From positions 1 to 64,000 of the forward strand of contig JACPCR010000078.1 of assembly GCA_016179685.1 (NCBI GenBank): 64,000 nucleotides of DNA, read 5' to 3'. The DNA is from Planctomycetota bacterium. GTDB lineage: Bacteria; Planctomycetota; PUPC01; JACPCR01. Below, one piece after another: positions 37,112-46,575 of this stretch (the first letter of the stretch is position 1; each line of letters opens with the position of its first letter). The position numbers and the translations under genes are program-made. The notes under the pieces are model-generated. The model was not told where the DNA came from. It searched no databases and was given only the letters and a program-made list of their open reading frames with translations.

Positions 37112-39085
37112 CTAGAAAGTGCCCGGCGGCGCTTCTTCCGCGCCGCCTTCGCCGCCCGGCTTCTGCATCTGCATCATTTTCTGCATGAAGTAGGCTTGAA
37201 TCACTGCAATGGGCTTCGTGGGAATATAGAGCTCCAGCGTCGCCCGACTCCCCTCTCCTTTTCCGTAGAGCGCCACCGGCGGGCCCGGAATCTCGACGGT
37301 CGTTTCGCCGCCGCCAGCGAATGCGGGATTGAACTGCGCGGCAACCTGCTCGATCACGGACACCAGCTTCTTGAGGGAAAGCGAGCCATAGAGATGCCCG
37401 CCGCCTTCGAATAGCCCCTGCACGACCTTCAGGTCCTCCGGCGGCTGACCCCCTCCCTTTTTCACCTGTTCGATCATCCAGTCCGTGCTCTTCGCGGCCT
37501 CCTTACCAGCGGTGATCACGATGACCTTATCCAGGCAGGTAATCTCCTCGATCAGAGTATCGCCACCATAGAGCGTATGGAGAAATTGAGCGGCTATCTG
37601 CTGCTGCTGATTTTGCTGCCCCATCTGGAAGATCATGGTGTACAGGTCCACCTCCACTTCACCCTGGACACGGGCGGCCGGCATGAAATCGGTCTGGACT
37701 TGCATCCCCATCTGGGAGGAGCTTTGAGTCCAGAATTTCATTCCCTGGCGGTAGGCCTCGAGGTATTCCGCACGACCCGAATATCCCAGGCAATAGACCA
37801 TGGACATGCCCTCTGATCCCATAGACAGGCTCATGGCGCCGTTCCCATCGAGCGCTTGGATCACGGTCTTCGCCGCCTGGACCGCCTGGTCCACGTCCGC
37901 CGCAGGCAGCTTCGCCCCCTCCAACGCCTGCCGGTAAACGCCCAGAAGGCTTTCCGCCCAAACAGCCATGCTCCCGATTTCCATGCTCAAATTCATCAGA
38001 GAGTCTCCAGCGGGCAGCAGGCCTGCCAGCGCGTGCTTCGGCGCAGGCAGGGAAGACATGCACTGCGCCAGGACCGTCCCTTCTTTAGCCCCGATGCTCG
38101 TCCGTATCCGCAATCCGTCCGCGCTCATCCCGACGCTTATCGTCTGTTCCTGAATCTGCTGCATGAAATCGCTGAGGATTCGAAATTGCGCGTCGAGCAT
38201 CGCCATCGCCGCCTGCGGGTCCACGTTCGATCCCGCCATGGCCTGCCCGGACGCGGCCTGATTCCGCAGGGCCCGAAGCCCCATCTCCATTTCCGGCTTC
38301 AACAGCTCCAGAATGCGCGCCCAATCGAGCCGCGCCTCCACCTCGCCGTTCATCCCCTCCAGGGGAATGCCCCGCAGCCCCCCCAGCGCCGCCGAAAGCG
38401 CGACCACCGCATTCGCATCCCGGCCCACCAGCGCATAGGTGCCCGCCTGCGCCCACTGAATGCCGCCCTCACCCTGTCCCTTCGGGATCGCCGAGAAATC
38501 CGAGGTGGGAATCACACCCACCGCAGGATTCAAATACTTCTTTGGATTCAATATCACGATCGCCACGGGCCGCTTGCGGTCGACCCCCTTCAGTCCCGGA
38601 TTGCCCACCTTCTGACCGAGAAAGTCTGCAGAAACCATCCCGCCCAGCATCGGGTTGATTTGCATCAACATCTGCTGCGCCTTTCCGGTTACATCGGAGA
38701 CGCTCCTGAAGCGGATAAAGGCCACAAGCTCCGGAATCCCGACGGACGCCGGGCCAGCCCCGATGTCCATCATCACTTGCATCGCCGGGCCGGAAGCCGC
38801 GGCCGGGGCCGCCTCGGCCTGCGCCACGGTCTCCACGTCTGCCCCGAGAACCCATCCGGTCTTCACGGCCCCTTCCACCGTCACCTTCACGCCGACCCAA
38901 TCCCCTTTGCGCGTCACCACATCCAGTTCCGCACCTTTCTCGAGTGTCGTGATGACCTGTTTGCCCAGCTTTACGTCCGCCTTTTCAACGATGACGCGGA
39001 CTTTCTCGCCGGCCCACAGGGAAGCAGCAGACAGGAACACGAAAACAAGAATTCCAGAAATGCACCGCTGTCCAAGCCGCTTCAT
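37112..39085 (-). CDS. Secreted protein with N-terminal SH3-like domain, function unknown
   Basis: 657 residues. A signal peptide (ILVFVFLSAASLWA) precedes an SH3b-like domain (residues ~27-88, VRVIVEKADVKLGKQVI... GDWVGVKV...GWVLGADVE). The rest (90-657) is an unrecognised alpha/beta region, rich in Met and Gln, with a VGRDANAVVAL segment and a C-terminal Gly/Glu-rich tail. Similar proteins are known mostly as hypothetical secreted proteins. No enzyme motif was found. Transcribed divergently from the pilT-type genes with a 280-nt gap. Confidence 0.6.
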   Translation of the reverse strand: MKRLGQRCISGILVFVFLSAASLWAGEKVRVIVEKADVKLGKQVITTLEKGAELDVVTRKGDWVGVKVTVEGAVKTGWVLGADVETVAQAEAAPAAASGPAMQVMMDIGAGPASVGIPELVAFIRFRSVSDVTGKAQQMLMQINPMLGGMVSADFLGQKVGNPGLKGVDRKRPVAIVILNPKKYLNPAVGVIPTSDFSAIPKGQGEGGIQWAQAGTYALVGRDANAVVALSAALGGLRGIPLEGMNGEVEARLDWARILELLKPEMEMGLRALRNQAASGQAMAGSNVDPQAAMAMLDAQFRILSDFMQQIQEQTISVGMSADGLRIRTSIGAKEGTVLAQCMSSLPAPKHALAGLLPAGDSLMNLSMEIGSMAVWAESLLGVYRQALEGAKLPAADVDQAVQAAKTVIQALDGNGAMSLSMGSEGMSMVYCLGYSGRAEYLEAYRQGMKFWTQSSSQMGMQVQTDFMPAARVQGEVEVDLYTMIFQMGQQNQQQQIAAQFLHTLYGGDTLIEEITCLDKVIVITAGKEAAKSTDWMIEQVKKGGGQPPEDLKVVQGLFEGGGHLYGSLSLKKLVSVIEQVAAQFNPAFAGGGETTVEIPGPPVALYGKGEGSRATLELYIPTKPIAVIQAYFMQKMMQMQKPGGEGGAEEAPPGTF

Positions 39086-39366
39086 GTCGTTTCCTCCTCA
39101 CGGGCTGGGCCCCGAAGGGCAGAATTCTCCTGCCAGACGTTATAAGGCATATATTAAACGACAGTTCAGGCGGGTTGTAAAGCCCTTATTTTCGAGCTTG
39201 GAGTGCACCCGTACTTCCTTACACGTGTACCGGTTGGAAACCCCTCGAGAAATCCGTCGCTTCATCATGCCGGTTGCACTTTCCCCTCCTCCCAATACAT
39301 TTTCTACCGTCTTCCGCTCTTCCGCGGCGGTCGTGCCGGGACGCTTCCACCGCAAGGAACTCATCC

Positions 39367-40833
39367 ATGTCGCGCCGTGATGAAGAATATCGAATGCTCG
39401 AGCATCTTCTGAGCGACGGACCCTATCTGACGCGCCGCCAGTTCGAACAGTGCAAGGACTTCCTTCGTGTGGGCAGCCAGGAAGGTCTGGAGATTGAGCA
39501 GGTCTGCCACATTCTCGCCGGGGAAGGTTTCCTCTCCTCCGCCACCGTGCGGGAAGTCCTCTCCCGGGTTCGACCCGCCGGTCTGGACACCTCAGCCGCT
39601 TCGGCCGGTCCATGGACGTCTTCGCAGGCCGGGCAGGCCCGTGAAGCCAATCGGGAAAGCCCGACGAAAGCTCCGGTGTCTCCGGTGGCCGCGGCGGCCA
39701 CGGAGCGACAGGCATTCCCCGAACGGACCGGGGCCTCGGGCCGCGTGCTGCCCCCCCCTCCGCCGATCCCGGACCAGCCTTATCTCCTCACGCTCCTGGC
39801 CCATGCCCGGTCGGTCGGGGCATCCGACCTCCACCTCAGCGCCGGGTTGCCGCCGACCCTCCGGCTGCATGGGCGGCTCGTGCCGCTGGCGCTCCTCGCG
39901 GTGACCGCCGAGCAGTCCCTGGCCTGGGTCTCGGAGATTCTTCCGTCCAGCGACCTCGACCGCCTGCAGCGGGATCGGGAACTGGACTTTGCCTGCTCTC
40001 CGGCCCCCGGCGACCGCTATCGCGCGAACGCCTTCTGGGACCGCCACGGGATCGCCGCCAGCTTCCGCGTCATTGCGGGCCGGGTGCCGACCCTCGATGA
40101 CCTCGGCCTCCCGGCCGTCTTGGCCAAGCTTACGGAGTTCCGGCAGGGGCTTGTCCTCATCACGGGCCCCGCCGGCTCGGGCAAGTCCACCACTCTCGCC
40201 GCTCTTCTGGGGCGCATCAATCGCTCCCGCAAGGAGCATATCATCACCATCGAGGACCCCATCGAATTCATCCACCCGAGCGATCTCGCCCTCGTCAACC
40301 AGCGCCAGGTCGGCCCGCACACCCATTCCTTCGCCACCGCCCTCCGGTCCGCACTGCGCGAGAATCCCGACATCATCATGGTGGGCGAGATGCGGGACCT
40401 CGAGACGATTTCGATGGCGATCTCCGCGGCCGAGACCGGCCATCTGGTCTTCGGCACCCTGCATACCCGCGGCGCCACACGCACGATCGACCGCATCCTG
40501 GACGTCTTCCCGCCCAAGGAACAGCCCCAGGTCCGGGCCATGGTCGCCGAGTCCCTCAGGGCCGTCGTCTCCCAGCTCCTCCTCCCGAATTCCAACGGCC
40601 TCGGCCGGTCCCTCGCTACCGAAATCCTCATGATGAACCCGGCCGCCGCCAACCTCATCCGCGAGGGACGAACCTTCCAGCTCCGTTCCCTGATTCAGAC
40701 CGGCAAGCGGCTTGGCATGCGGCTCATGGACGACAGCCTCCTCGAGCTCGTCGAGGCCGGGAAGGTCAGCGCCGATGAGGCCGTTCCCCGGGCCGAAAAT
40801 GCTTCGCTCTTCGCCCCGCTCCTTCGTTCGTAA
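39367..40833 (+). CDS. PilT/PilU-type twitching-motility ATPase, long N-terminus
   Basis: ATG 39367 (AAGGA 8 nt upstream) gives 488 residues. The first ~140 residues are an added domain (helical, then Ala/Pro-rich linker) absent from ordinary PilT. The rest is the PilT core: ASDLHLSAG, Walker A GPAGSGKST, the Asp box (ITIEDPIEFIH), Walker B (DIIMVGEMRDLETI), the His box (VFGTLHTRGA) and a NLIREG segment near the AIRNLIRE motif. It should power type IV pilus retraction. The added domain resembles the N-domains of GspE/PilB enzymes in size. It is followed 11 nt later by a second PilT. Confidence 0.88.
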   Translation: MSRRDEEYRMLEHLLSDGPYLTRRQFEQCKDFLRVGSQEGLEIEQVCHILAGEGFLSSATVREVLSRVRPAGLDTSAASAGPWTSSQAGQAREANRESPTKAPVSPVAAAATERQAFPERTGASGRVLPPPPPIPDQPYLLTLLAHARSVGASDLHLSAGLPPTLRLHGRLVPLALLAVTAEQSLAWVSEILPSSDLDRLQRDRELDFACSPAPGDRYRANAFWDRHGIAASFRVIAGRVPTLDDLGLPAVLAKLTEFRQGLVLITGPAGSGKSTTLAALLGRINRSRKEHIITIEDPIEFIHPSDLALVNQRQVGPHTHSFATALRSALRENPDIIMVGEMRDLETISMAISAAETGHLVFGTLHTRGATRTIDRILDVFPPKEQPQVRAMVAESLRAVVSQLLLPNSNGLGRSLATEILMMNPAAANLIREGRTFQLRSLIQTGKRLGMRLMDDSLLELVEAGKVSADEAVPRAENASLFAPLLRS

Positions 40834-40844
40834 GGAGAAAGGTC

Positions 40845-41918
40845 CTGGCCCAGATCGATTCATTCCTCGCGCAGATGAAAGAGGCCGGCGCCTCCGATCT
40901 CCTTCTCGTGGTCGGACAGAGGCCCAAGGTCCGCCTCCACGGACATCTGGAAAACCTGGGTCAGCACCCCGCACTCGACCAGGAATTTCTTGACGCTCTC
41001 CTCCAGGAGATTTGTAGCGCGGAGGACTGGCAGACCTTCACTGGCCATCACGACCTCGACTTCGCCTACGGCCTCCCCGGCGTCGCTCGCTTCCGCTGCA
41101 ACTACTTCCAACAGGTCGCCGGGTCGGGCGCGGTCTTTCGCCTCATCCCCGAGTGTATCCGTACCCTCGAAGAGTTGGAGATGCCCCAAGCCCTGCACCG
41201 CTTCGCACGACTCCGGTCCGGGTTGGTCCTCGTCACCGGCCCCACCGGCAGCGGGAAATCGACCACCCTGGCCGCGCTGGTCGATTCGATCAATGCGAGC
41301 CGGGCCTGCCGGATTCTCACCATCGAGGACCCGATTGAATTTGTGCACACGAACAAGGAATCCGTCATTCTCCAGCGCGAGGTGGGGCGGGAGACCCGGA
41401 GCTTTGCGGATGCCCTTCGGAGCGCCACGCGGGAGGACATCGACGTCATCCTGGTTGGCGAGATGCGCGATTTCGAGACCATTTCTTTGGCCCTGACCGC
41501 CGCGGAAATGGGATGCCTCGTCCTGGGCACCCTCCATACCATCAGCGCAGCCAAGACGGTGGACCGCGTCATCGACGTCTTTCCAGCCGACCAGCAGGCC
41601 CAGGCCCGCACGATGTTGGCCGACTCCCTCCGCGGTGTGGTCTCACAGATTCTGCTTCGCACGGCCAACGAGAGCGGCCGTGTCGCAGCCATTGAAGTGC
41701 TCGTCGGCAGTCCAGCCCTCGCCACGATGATCCGCCAGAACCAGGTGGACAAGATCATTTCCTACATTCAGGCCGGCAGGGGCGAAGGCATGCAGCTTAT
41801 GGATGACTCCCTCTTCCGCCTCTGCCAGGCAGGCCGCATCCCCTGGCAGGAGGGTTACCTGAAGGCCATGGACAAGAATCGCTTCGAGGTCGCCGCCGGG
41901 CCAGGGAAGATCGGATGA
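40845..41918 (+). CDS. pilT: PilT-type retraction ATPase, probable CTG start
   Basis: The core matches PilT: ASDLLLVVGQRPKVRLHG, Walker A GPTGSGKST, ILTIEDPIEF, GEMRDFETI and LGTLHTISAAKT. If translation began at the first ATG (40875) it would lose ten residues that resemble the usual PilT N-terminus (AQIDSFLAQM). A strong ribosome-binding site AAGGAG (40832-40837) lies seven nt before CTG 40845, which is in frame, so the CTG is the likeliest start. Tandem PilT/PilU-like genes are usual in type IV pilus systems. 357 residues from the CTG. A copy of repeat family B follows about 50 nt downstream. Confidence 0.85.
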   Translation: MAQIDSFLAQMKEAGASDLLLVVGQRPKVRLHGHLENLGQHPALDQEFLDALLQEICSAEDWQTFTGHHDLDFAYGLPGVARFRCNYFQQVAGSGAVFRLIPECIRTLEELEMPQALHRFARLRSGLVLVTGPTGSGKSTTLAALVDSINASRACRILTIEDPIEFVHTNKESVILQREVGRETRSFADALRSATREDIDVILVGEMRDFETISLALTAAEMGCLVLGTLHTISAAKTVDRVIDVFPADQQAQARTMLADSLRGVVSQILLRTANESGRVAAIEVLVGSPALATMIRQNQVDKIISYIQAGRGEGMQLMDDSLFRLCQAGRIPWQEGYLKAMDKNRFEVAAGPGKIG

Positions 41919-41969
41919 TGTGTTTCCGCCGGCACCCGGCGGGATGCTGCTGGGAAGCTCCTGCCTCTT

Positions 41970-41995
41970 AGGCGCTTGGGGCGTCAAACTTGAAA
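41970..41995 (+). repeat. Dispersed repeat family B, copy 2
   Basis: GGCGCTTGGGGCGTCAAAC at 41971 followed by TTGAAA, nearly identical to copies at 25149 and 43882. It stands about 50 nt after the pilT stop. Between here and the promoter at 42243 the interval holds further low-complexity sequence, including CCTGACACC-like bases, but no gene. Confidence 0.75.
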
Positions 41996-42242
41996 GGTGT
42001 CCCGCCAGACTTGTCCCAGTGGGAGGCGGGTCGGGCGTCCGCTGATTGCTGAGCCCTGAACCCTGACACCTTTTGCACCCTTGTTGGGTTGCGGGCTTCG
42101 CCCGCCTTAAGCCGGGCGGGATTGACTTCGCACATCCCGTTCCGGCGCAAGAGGCAGAAACCTCTCCGGCGCCGGTCTTCCACCACTGGCCCCGATTCCG
42201 CAGGGTCCCTCTCAAGCTTCACAAAGCCACGATTTCCTGGTA

Positions 42243-42271
42243 TTGACACGATCATGCCGATATGCTATAAG
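42243..42271 (+). promoter_or_regulatory. Strong sigma70-type promoter for the TPR gene
   Basis: TTGACA (42243-42248) and TATAAG (42266-42271) are separated by 17 nt, with TG one base before the -10 (TGC at 42263-42265), an extended -10. The gene begins at 42458, leaving an approximately 180-nt leader containing complementary segments (TAACCC/GGGTTA near 42311-42335; GAGGC/GCCTC near 42413-42434). Confidence 0.7.
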
Positions 42272-42457
42272 TAGATTTTGCCGCGACACTTGAGGTGCGG
42301 CAATGGTTGATAACCCTTGTTGGCGTAACGGGTTACGACCTGAGTTGGGGAGGGGTTGACAGCAGCCCTGGCCCAATTTCAGGGGGGATGTTTTTTTACC
42401 TCGTGACGGCCCCGGAGGCCATTATTGTGCCTCTTCAAGCCGTAGAGGACGCGGCTT

Positions 42458-43882
42458 ATGGATGCTAATAAAATGTACGAACGGGCGGCGCAGGCCGCCG
42501 AGCGAGGCAACTTCGACTACGCGGTCGAACTCTTCAATCAGCTTCTCACGGTTCAGCCTGACTTTGTGAAGGCTCGACGCGACTTGCGTAATACCCAGCG
42601 CCGGCAGGTCCAGGAAAACGGGGGAATGAGCCTCGGCGTCAAGGTCTCCGCCGTATTGAAAGGCCTTGTCCCTCTCGTCAAGATTGGCATCTATACGTTT
42701 TCTAAGAAAAAGCAGGAGGAACGCATGCAGGAATGCGAAAAGTTCCTCCGCCACAATCCCGATTGTTCCCTGGTCCTGCAGGCCCTCGCTCAGAGCGCGG
42801 CCGAAGCCAAGTACTTCGACACTTCCATCCTGGTCTATGAAGATGTGAAGGAGAAATATCCCAAGAATATTCATGCCATCCGCAACCTGGCTCGCATCTA
42901 CAAGGAACGCGGCGACATTGACAAGGCCGCGGAATGCTTCCGTCGGGTCCTCGAGCAGAGGCCGATTGACATCGAAGCGGAGAAGGCGCTCAAAGACCTC
43001 GCCGCACTGAAGACCATGAAGGAAGGCCGCTGGGACCAGCCGGTGGTGGAAGGCGGCTTCGTCGACAAGCTCAAAGACAAGGAGAAGGCTGAGAAACTGG
43101 AGCAGAACCAGCAGATTGTCCGTTCCGAGGAACAGGTCATCACCCGTATTTCCCGGGTCAAGGGCGAGCTAGAGAAGGACCCGCGCAATACGAAGCTTCT
43201 CCTGCAGCTCGCCGATCTCTATTCTCGGGCGGACAATTTGGACCAGGCCCGCAGCATCTATAAGCAGGTCAAGGAGATCGATCCCAGAAGCCTCGTGGCG
43301 GACCGCAAGCTGGCCGAGCTGGAAATCGCCGAAAGGACCCGACTCATCGATGATCTCCGCGGCAAGATCGAGCAGAGCCCGGGTGACGCGGCCGCCAAGA
43401 CACAACTCGATGTTTCGACCAAAGAGCTGCGGATTTTCCAGATTCAGCACCTGAAGGCTCAGGTGCTGGCCGCGCCGACCGATCTCGGCCTCAAGTTCAA
43501 GCTGGGGAACGCCCTCTTCGACAGCGGTGACATCGATGGGGCCGCTCAGCAGTTCCAGCAATCCACTCGGGAACCCAAGTACCGCCACGAATCCCACCGC
43601 ATGCTGGGATTCTGCTTCAAACACAAAGGCATGTTTGATTTGGCTGCTGAACGCTTCCATGACGCCATGAAGGACTCCACGGGCATGACCAACGAGGCCA
43701 AGGAGATTCTCTACGAGCTTGCCATCTGTTACGAGTCCACGCATCCCCCGCAGGCCGAAAAGGCCGAGGAGATTTTCAAGCGTATCTATCAGGTCGATAT
43801 CGGCTTCCGAGACGTCGGAAAGCGTATTGAAGAGCTTTACAAGAAGAAACGCGGCGAAGGCAGTGGCTCTGGCTCGAATTAG
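42458..43882 (+). CDS. TPR-repeat protein
   Basis: 474 residues, mostly tetratricopeptide-type helical pairs: YERAAQAAERGNFDYAVELF at the start, LARIYKERGDIDKAAECFRR, LADLYSRADNLDQARSIYK and LGNALFDSGDIDGAAQQFQQ. A hydrophobic-looking stretch at ~55-75 (LGVKVSAVLKGLVPLVKIGI) is too polar to be a confident membrane segment. The middle is Lys/Glu-rich and predicted coiled coil. A clear promoter lies 190 nt upstream, so the gene is probably transcribed separately from the pilT genes and leads into rpsT. A scaffold role is likely; partner unknown. Confidence 0.75.
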   Translation: MDANKMYERAAQAAERGNFDYAVELFNQLLTVQPDFVKARRDLRNTQRRQVQENGGMSLGVKVSAVLKGLVPLVKIGIYTFSKKKQEERMQECEKFLRHNPDCSLVLQALAQSAAEAKYFDTSILVYEDVKEKYPKNIHAIRNLARIYKERGDIDKAAECFRRVLEQRPIDIEAEKALKDLAALKTMKEGRWDQPVVEGGFVDKLKDKEKAEKLEQNQQIVRSEEQVITRISRVKGELEKDPRNTKLLLQLADLYSRADNLDQARSIYKQVKEIDPRSLVADRKLAELEIAERTRLIDDLRGKIEQSPGDAAAKTQLDVSTKELRIFQIQHLKAQVLAAPTDLGLKFKLGNALFDSGDIDGAAQQFQQSTREPKYRHESHRMLGFCFKHKGMFDLAAERFHDAMKDSTGMTNEAKEILYELAICYESTHPPQAEKAEEIFKRIYQVDIGFRDVGKRIEELYKKKRGEGSGSGSN

Positions 43883-43907
43883 GCGCTTGGGGCATCAAAC
43901 TTGAAAA
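43881..43907 (+). repeat. Dispersed repeat family B, copy 3
   Basis: AGGCGCTTGGGGCATCAAAC overlapping the TAG stop of the TPR gene, then TTGAAAAAA. One base differs from the core of the other copies. The sequence beyond (TTTCTTCAGTTT) still weakly complements CAAACTTGAA, so a hairpin may form as at 25158. Confidence 0.75.
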
Positions 43908-43945
43908 AATTTCTTCAGTTTCTTTACCATTCAGGAGACAGCATC

Positions 43946-44218
43946 ATGCCCCATACTCGTGCGGCCAAGCGCTACTTGAGAAAGAGCCGCAAGCTTCGAC
44001 TGCATAACCGGGCGGTATTGAGCGCCACTCGGGGCCAGATCAAAAGCATCCGGCAGGCCATCGCCTCGAAGAGTTCGGACCTACCCCAGCAGCTCGCCGG
44101 CGCTGCCAGCCGGCTCGACCGTGCGGCCCAGAGCGGCATCATCCACCCGAACAAGGCTGCGCGGCTGAAATCGCGCCTTGCCCGGGCAGCACAAAGAGCC
44201 ATCGCTGCCAAGACCTGA
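43946..44218 (+). CDS. rpsT: 30S ribosomal protein S20
   Basis: The 90-residue, Lys/Arg/Ala-rich helical protein matches S20: MPHTRAAKRYLRKSRKLRLHN, then RAVLSATRGQIKSIRQAI and a C-terminal HPNKAARLKSRLARA helix. It binds 16S rRNA in the 30S subunit. AGGAG lies 8 nt before ATG 43946; the extended start at 43901 would cover the repeat. The gene follows the TPR gene by 63 nt. Confidence 0.9.
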   Translation: MPHTRAAKRYLRKSRKLRLHNRAVLSATRGQIKSIRQAIASKSSDLPQQLAGAASRLDRAAQSGIIHPNKAARLKSRLARAAQRAIAAKT

Positions 44219-44324
44219 GGCGCGACATCCCGGGTCTCGACCCCATGTCCCAAGCTCGGGCGCATGGCGGAGACCTCTAACATCCTTTGATTGCCTTTCA
44301 AATTGGGCCGTCGCTCACGCATCG

Positions 44325-45014
44325 ATGTCAGAGAAGCGGACCACAGCCTCAGCCGAATACGCCGCTTCTTTTGCCGCGCGTCTGATCATCCCTGAAGCAG
44401 CCGAACCCCATCTCGGCTATCGTGGCATTTCCCGGTGCCTCGATATGGTCGTGTCCGCCCTCCTGCTCGCCCTCAGCCTGCCCCTTCTCCTCGCAGCGGC
44501 TACCCTCATCTATCTCTCCTCGCCGGGCCCCATCCTCTTCCGACATCGTCGCCTCGGCCTGCGAGGGAGGCCCTTCCTCTGCTTTAAGTTTCGCACCATG
44601 ATCCCCGGCGCACACTCCCGCAGGAATGAGGTCAAAGAGACCCTCCAAATCTCCGGCACACGCGTCAAGCATCGACGCGACCCCCGGGTCACCCCTGTCG
44701 GACGCCTCCTGCGCCGCTTCTCCATCGACGAATTTCCCCAGCTCTTTAATGTTCTGGTCGGCGATATGAGCCTGGTCGGGCCACGCCCCCTTCCCATCGA
44801 CGAACTGGAGCAATGCACCCCCGATCAGCTCCAGCGGCTCGCCGTCAAACCCGGCCTCACCTGCATCTGGCAGGTCAGCGGCCGGTCCGAGATCGATCTC
44901 GAGGGCCAGATTCGCCTCGATCTGGAATACATCCGCAGGCGCACACTCTGGCTCGATCTTTCCATTCTCATGCGGACCCCGTGGGTTGTCCTCAGCGGGC
45001 GCGGGGCCTACTAA
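44325..45014 (+). CDS. Polyprenyl-phosphate sugar-1-phosphate transferase
   Basis: A 229-residue bacterial sugar transferase of the WbaP/PglC C-terminal type. Landmarks: a single membrane segment (VVSALLLALSLPLLLAAATLI, ~40-60), PGPILFRHRRLGLRGRPF, the KFRTM catalytic motif, RVTPVGRLLRRFSIDEFPQLFNV and GDMSLVGPRPLP. It transfers a hexose-1-phosphate from a nucleotide sugar to an undecaprenyl carrier, starting an exopolysaccharide, O-antigen or glycoprotein glycan. Start ATG 44325; the preceding in-frame extension is non-homologous. The MFS gene follows 9 nt later. Confidence 0.88.
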   Translation: MSEKRTTASAEYAASFAARLIIPEAAEPHLGYRGISRCLDMVVSALLLALSLPLLLAAATLIYLSSPGPILFRHRRLGLRGRPFLCFKFRTMIPGAHSRRNEVKETLQISGTRVKHRRDPRVTPVGRLLRRFSIDEFPQLFNVLVGDMSLVGPRPLPIDELEQCTPDQLQRLAVKPGLTCIWQVSGRSEIDLEGQIRLDLEYIRRRTLWLDLSILMRTPWVVLSGRGAY

Positions 45015-45023
45015 GCCCCTTTC

Positions 45024-46316
45024 ATGTCCAAACTTGACCCCTTGCCCCTTCCATGGCCTCGCCGCATCTGGACCGATCGCAACGTTGTCGCGATTCTCGT
45101 TTTTGAATTCCTGTGGGGCGCCGCAGCTGCCGTCTCCAACCTCACGACGATGGTCACGGGTTACATCGAGTGGATGCGATTCCCTCAGGCCATCGTGGGC
45201 TTCATCCCAGGACTTTACTGGACCGGCTTCACACTGCTTCAACCGCTGACCCTCTACTTATTGCCGCACGACCGGCTGCTCTTCCGCAGGGTCATTTTTC
45301 TCTATTTGATCGCTTCTCTGCTTTTCCTTCTCATGGGTTGCATGCTGGCCATGCCGGCCATCCCGGCAGCGGGCAAGCTGGCCATCCTTGCCGGCGGTCT
45401 TCTGGCCTTTTCCAGCCTGGTCGGACTCACGGACCCCCATTACATGGCGATCCTTTTCGAAGCCGTCCCGGACCACCTGCGCGGCCGTTTCTTCGGTGTC
45501 CGGGTTCTTTGCTACGGCGTCGGCGGTTGGCTTGGCAGCTTCGCGCTCGATGCCGTCCTCCAGGCCGGCCCGCCCCCCCAGAGTTTCACCCGCGCCTTCA
45601 CCACCTCCGGCATCCTTTACCTCGCGGCCACCGCCGGATTCAGTTTCTACCTCTACCGCCCAGGCCCCTCGTCTCACGTCCCGCAGAACCGCCCCCTCAT
45701 CGCCCAGCTACGGTCCCTCGCCTTCAAGGTCCGCATGAACCGCACGCTTCTGGCCTTCCTTCTCATGGATGCGCTCTGGCTTCTGGCCGTATCCGGCGGC
45801 TTCCCCCTCTATGCCGGCCATGTCCGCCGGCAGCTCGGCGCCGATGAAGCCCTGCTCGCCCGGCTCACCCAGGCCAACTGGCTTGCCATCTGCCTCCTCG
45901 GACCCGCTCTCGGATGGTATGCCGACCGGGCCGGTTACCCGCGGGCCATGTTCATCGTGATCGCCCTTTTTATCCTGGGTTCATGTCTTCTCCTTTGGCC
46001 CGCCGCCTCCTCCAGCACCTACCTCGCCGCCTATTTCCTTGCCTCCGTTTGGTTGCCCGGCATGTTCGTTGTCCATTTTAACCTCGCGCAGGCCTGCGCT
46101 CGGAACTGCCGGCCTGCGGAAACCATGGCTATCGTCTCCGCCTCCATGTTGCCCATCCGGCTCGCCGGGCCTCTCCTCATCGGCGCGATGGTCGACCGCG
46201 GCCACAGCACCCTCGCCTTCGGTGCCTGCGGGTTCCTGGCCGCCGCGGCCAGCGTCCTCCTCCTCCTCCGACTGCCGGACTCCGCCCTGGGTCCGCGGGA
46301 TGCTGATGGCGAGTAA
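45024..46316 (+). CDS. Major facilitator superfamily transporter
   Basis: 430 residues with about 12 predicted membrane helices (e.g. VVAILVFEFLWGAAAAVSNL, VIFLYLIASLLFLLMGCML, IFVIALFILGSCLLLW-like at 305-325). The internal loop between helices 2 and 3 and the DHLRGRFFGVR segment near residue 150 are MFS-like. Substrate not evident. It lies 9 nt after the sugar transferase and may export a product of that pathway, but this is only a positional inference. Confidence 0.75.
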   Translation: MSKLDPLPLPWPRRIWTDRNVVAILVFEFLWGAAAAVSNLTTMVTGYIEWMRFPQAIVGFIPGLYWTGFTLLQPLTLYLLPHDRLLFRRVIFLYLIASLLFLLMGCMLAMPAIPAAGKLAILAGGLLAFSSLVGLTDPHYMAILFEAVPDHLRGRFFGVRVLCYGVGGWLGSFALDAVLQAGPPPQSFTRAFTTSGILYLAATAGFSFYLYRPGPSSHVPQNRPLIAQLRSLAFKVRMNRTLLAFLLMDALWLLAVSGGFPLYAGHVRRQLGADEALLARLTQANWLAICLLGPALGWYADRAGYPRAMFIVIALFILGSCLLLWPAASSSTYLAAYFLASVWLPGMFVVHFNLAQACARNCRPAETMAIVSASMLPIRLAGPLLIGAMVDRGHSTLAFGACGFLAAAASVLLLLRLPDSALGPRDADGE

Positions 46317-46503
46317 TCGCCGCAACCTAGCGAGGCTCGGACCTGAAATGGCTCACGGCCGGCTCCTCGATTTCATGCGGTTCGGCCGCCAGTCTGCCAC
46401 CCTCAAGGATTTGGCGAACGCGAGTCGAGCAGACGAGTTCGCCCGTGCACCTGAAATTCGCCTCCAAGGCGGATTTCATAAAGAACTTCTTTTCTTCCCG
46501 CAA

Positions 46504-46575
46504 GGGGTTGGGCCGGCGAAGCCGGGCCAAGCCCGGCTCTGAAATCCGCGAGCCCGAAGGGCGCAGCGGATTTCA
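46504..46575 (+). repeat. Dispersed repeat family A, full copy
   Basis: Two adjacent 36-nt blocks, the first (GGGGTTGGGCCGGCGAAGCC...) shared with 25305, the second (TGAAATCCGCG...GGATTTCA) shared with 25341 and, inverted, with 7688. The second block ends in the TGA stop (on the minus strand) of the following gene. Confidence 0.8.
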
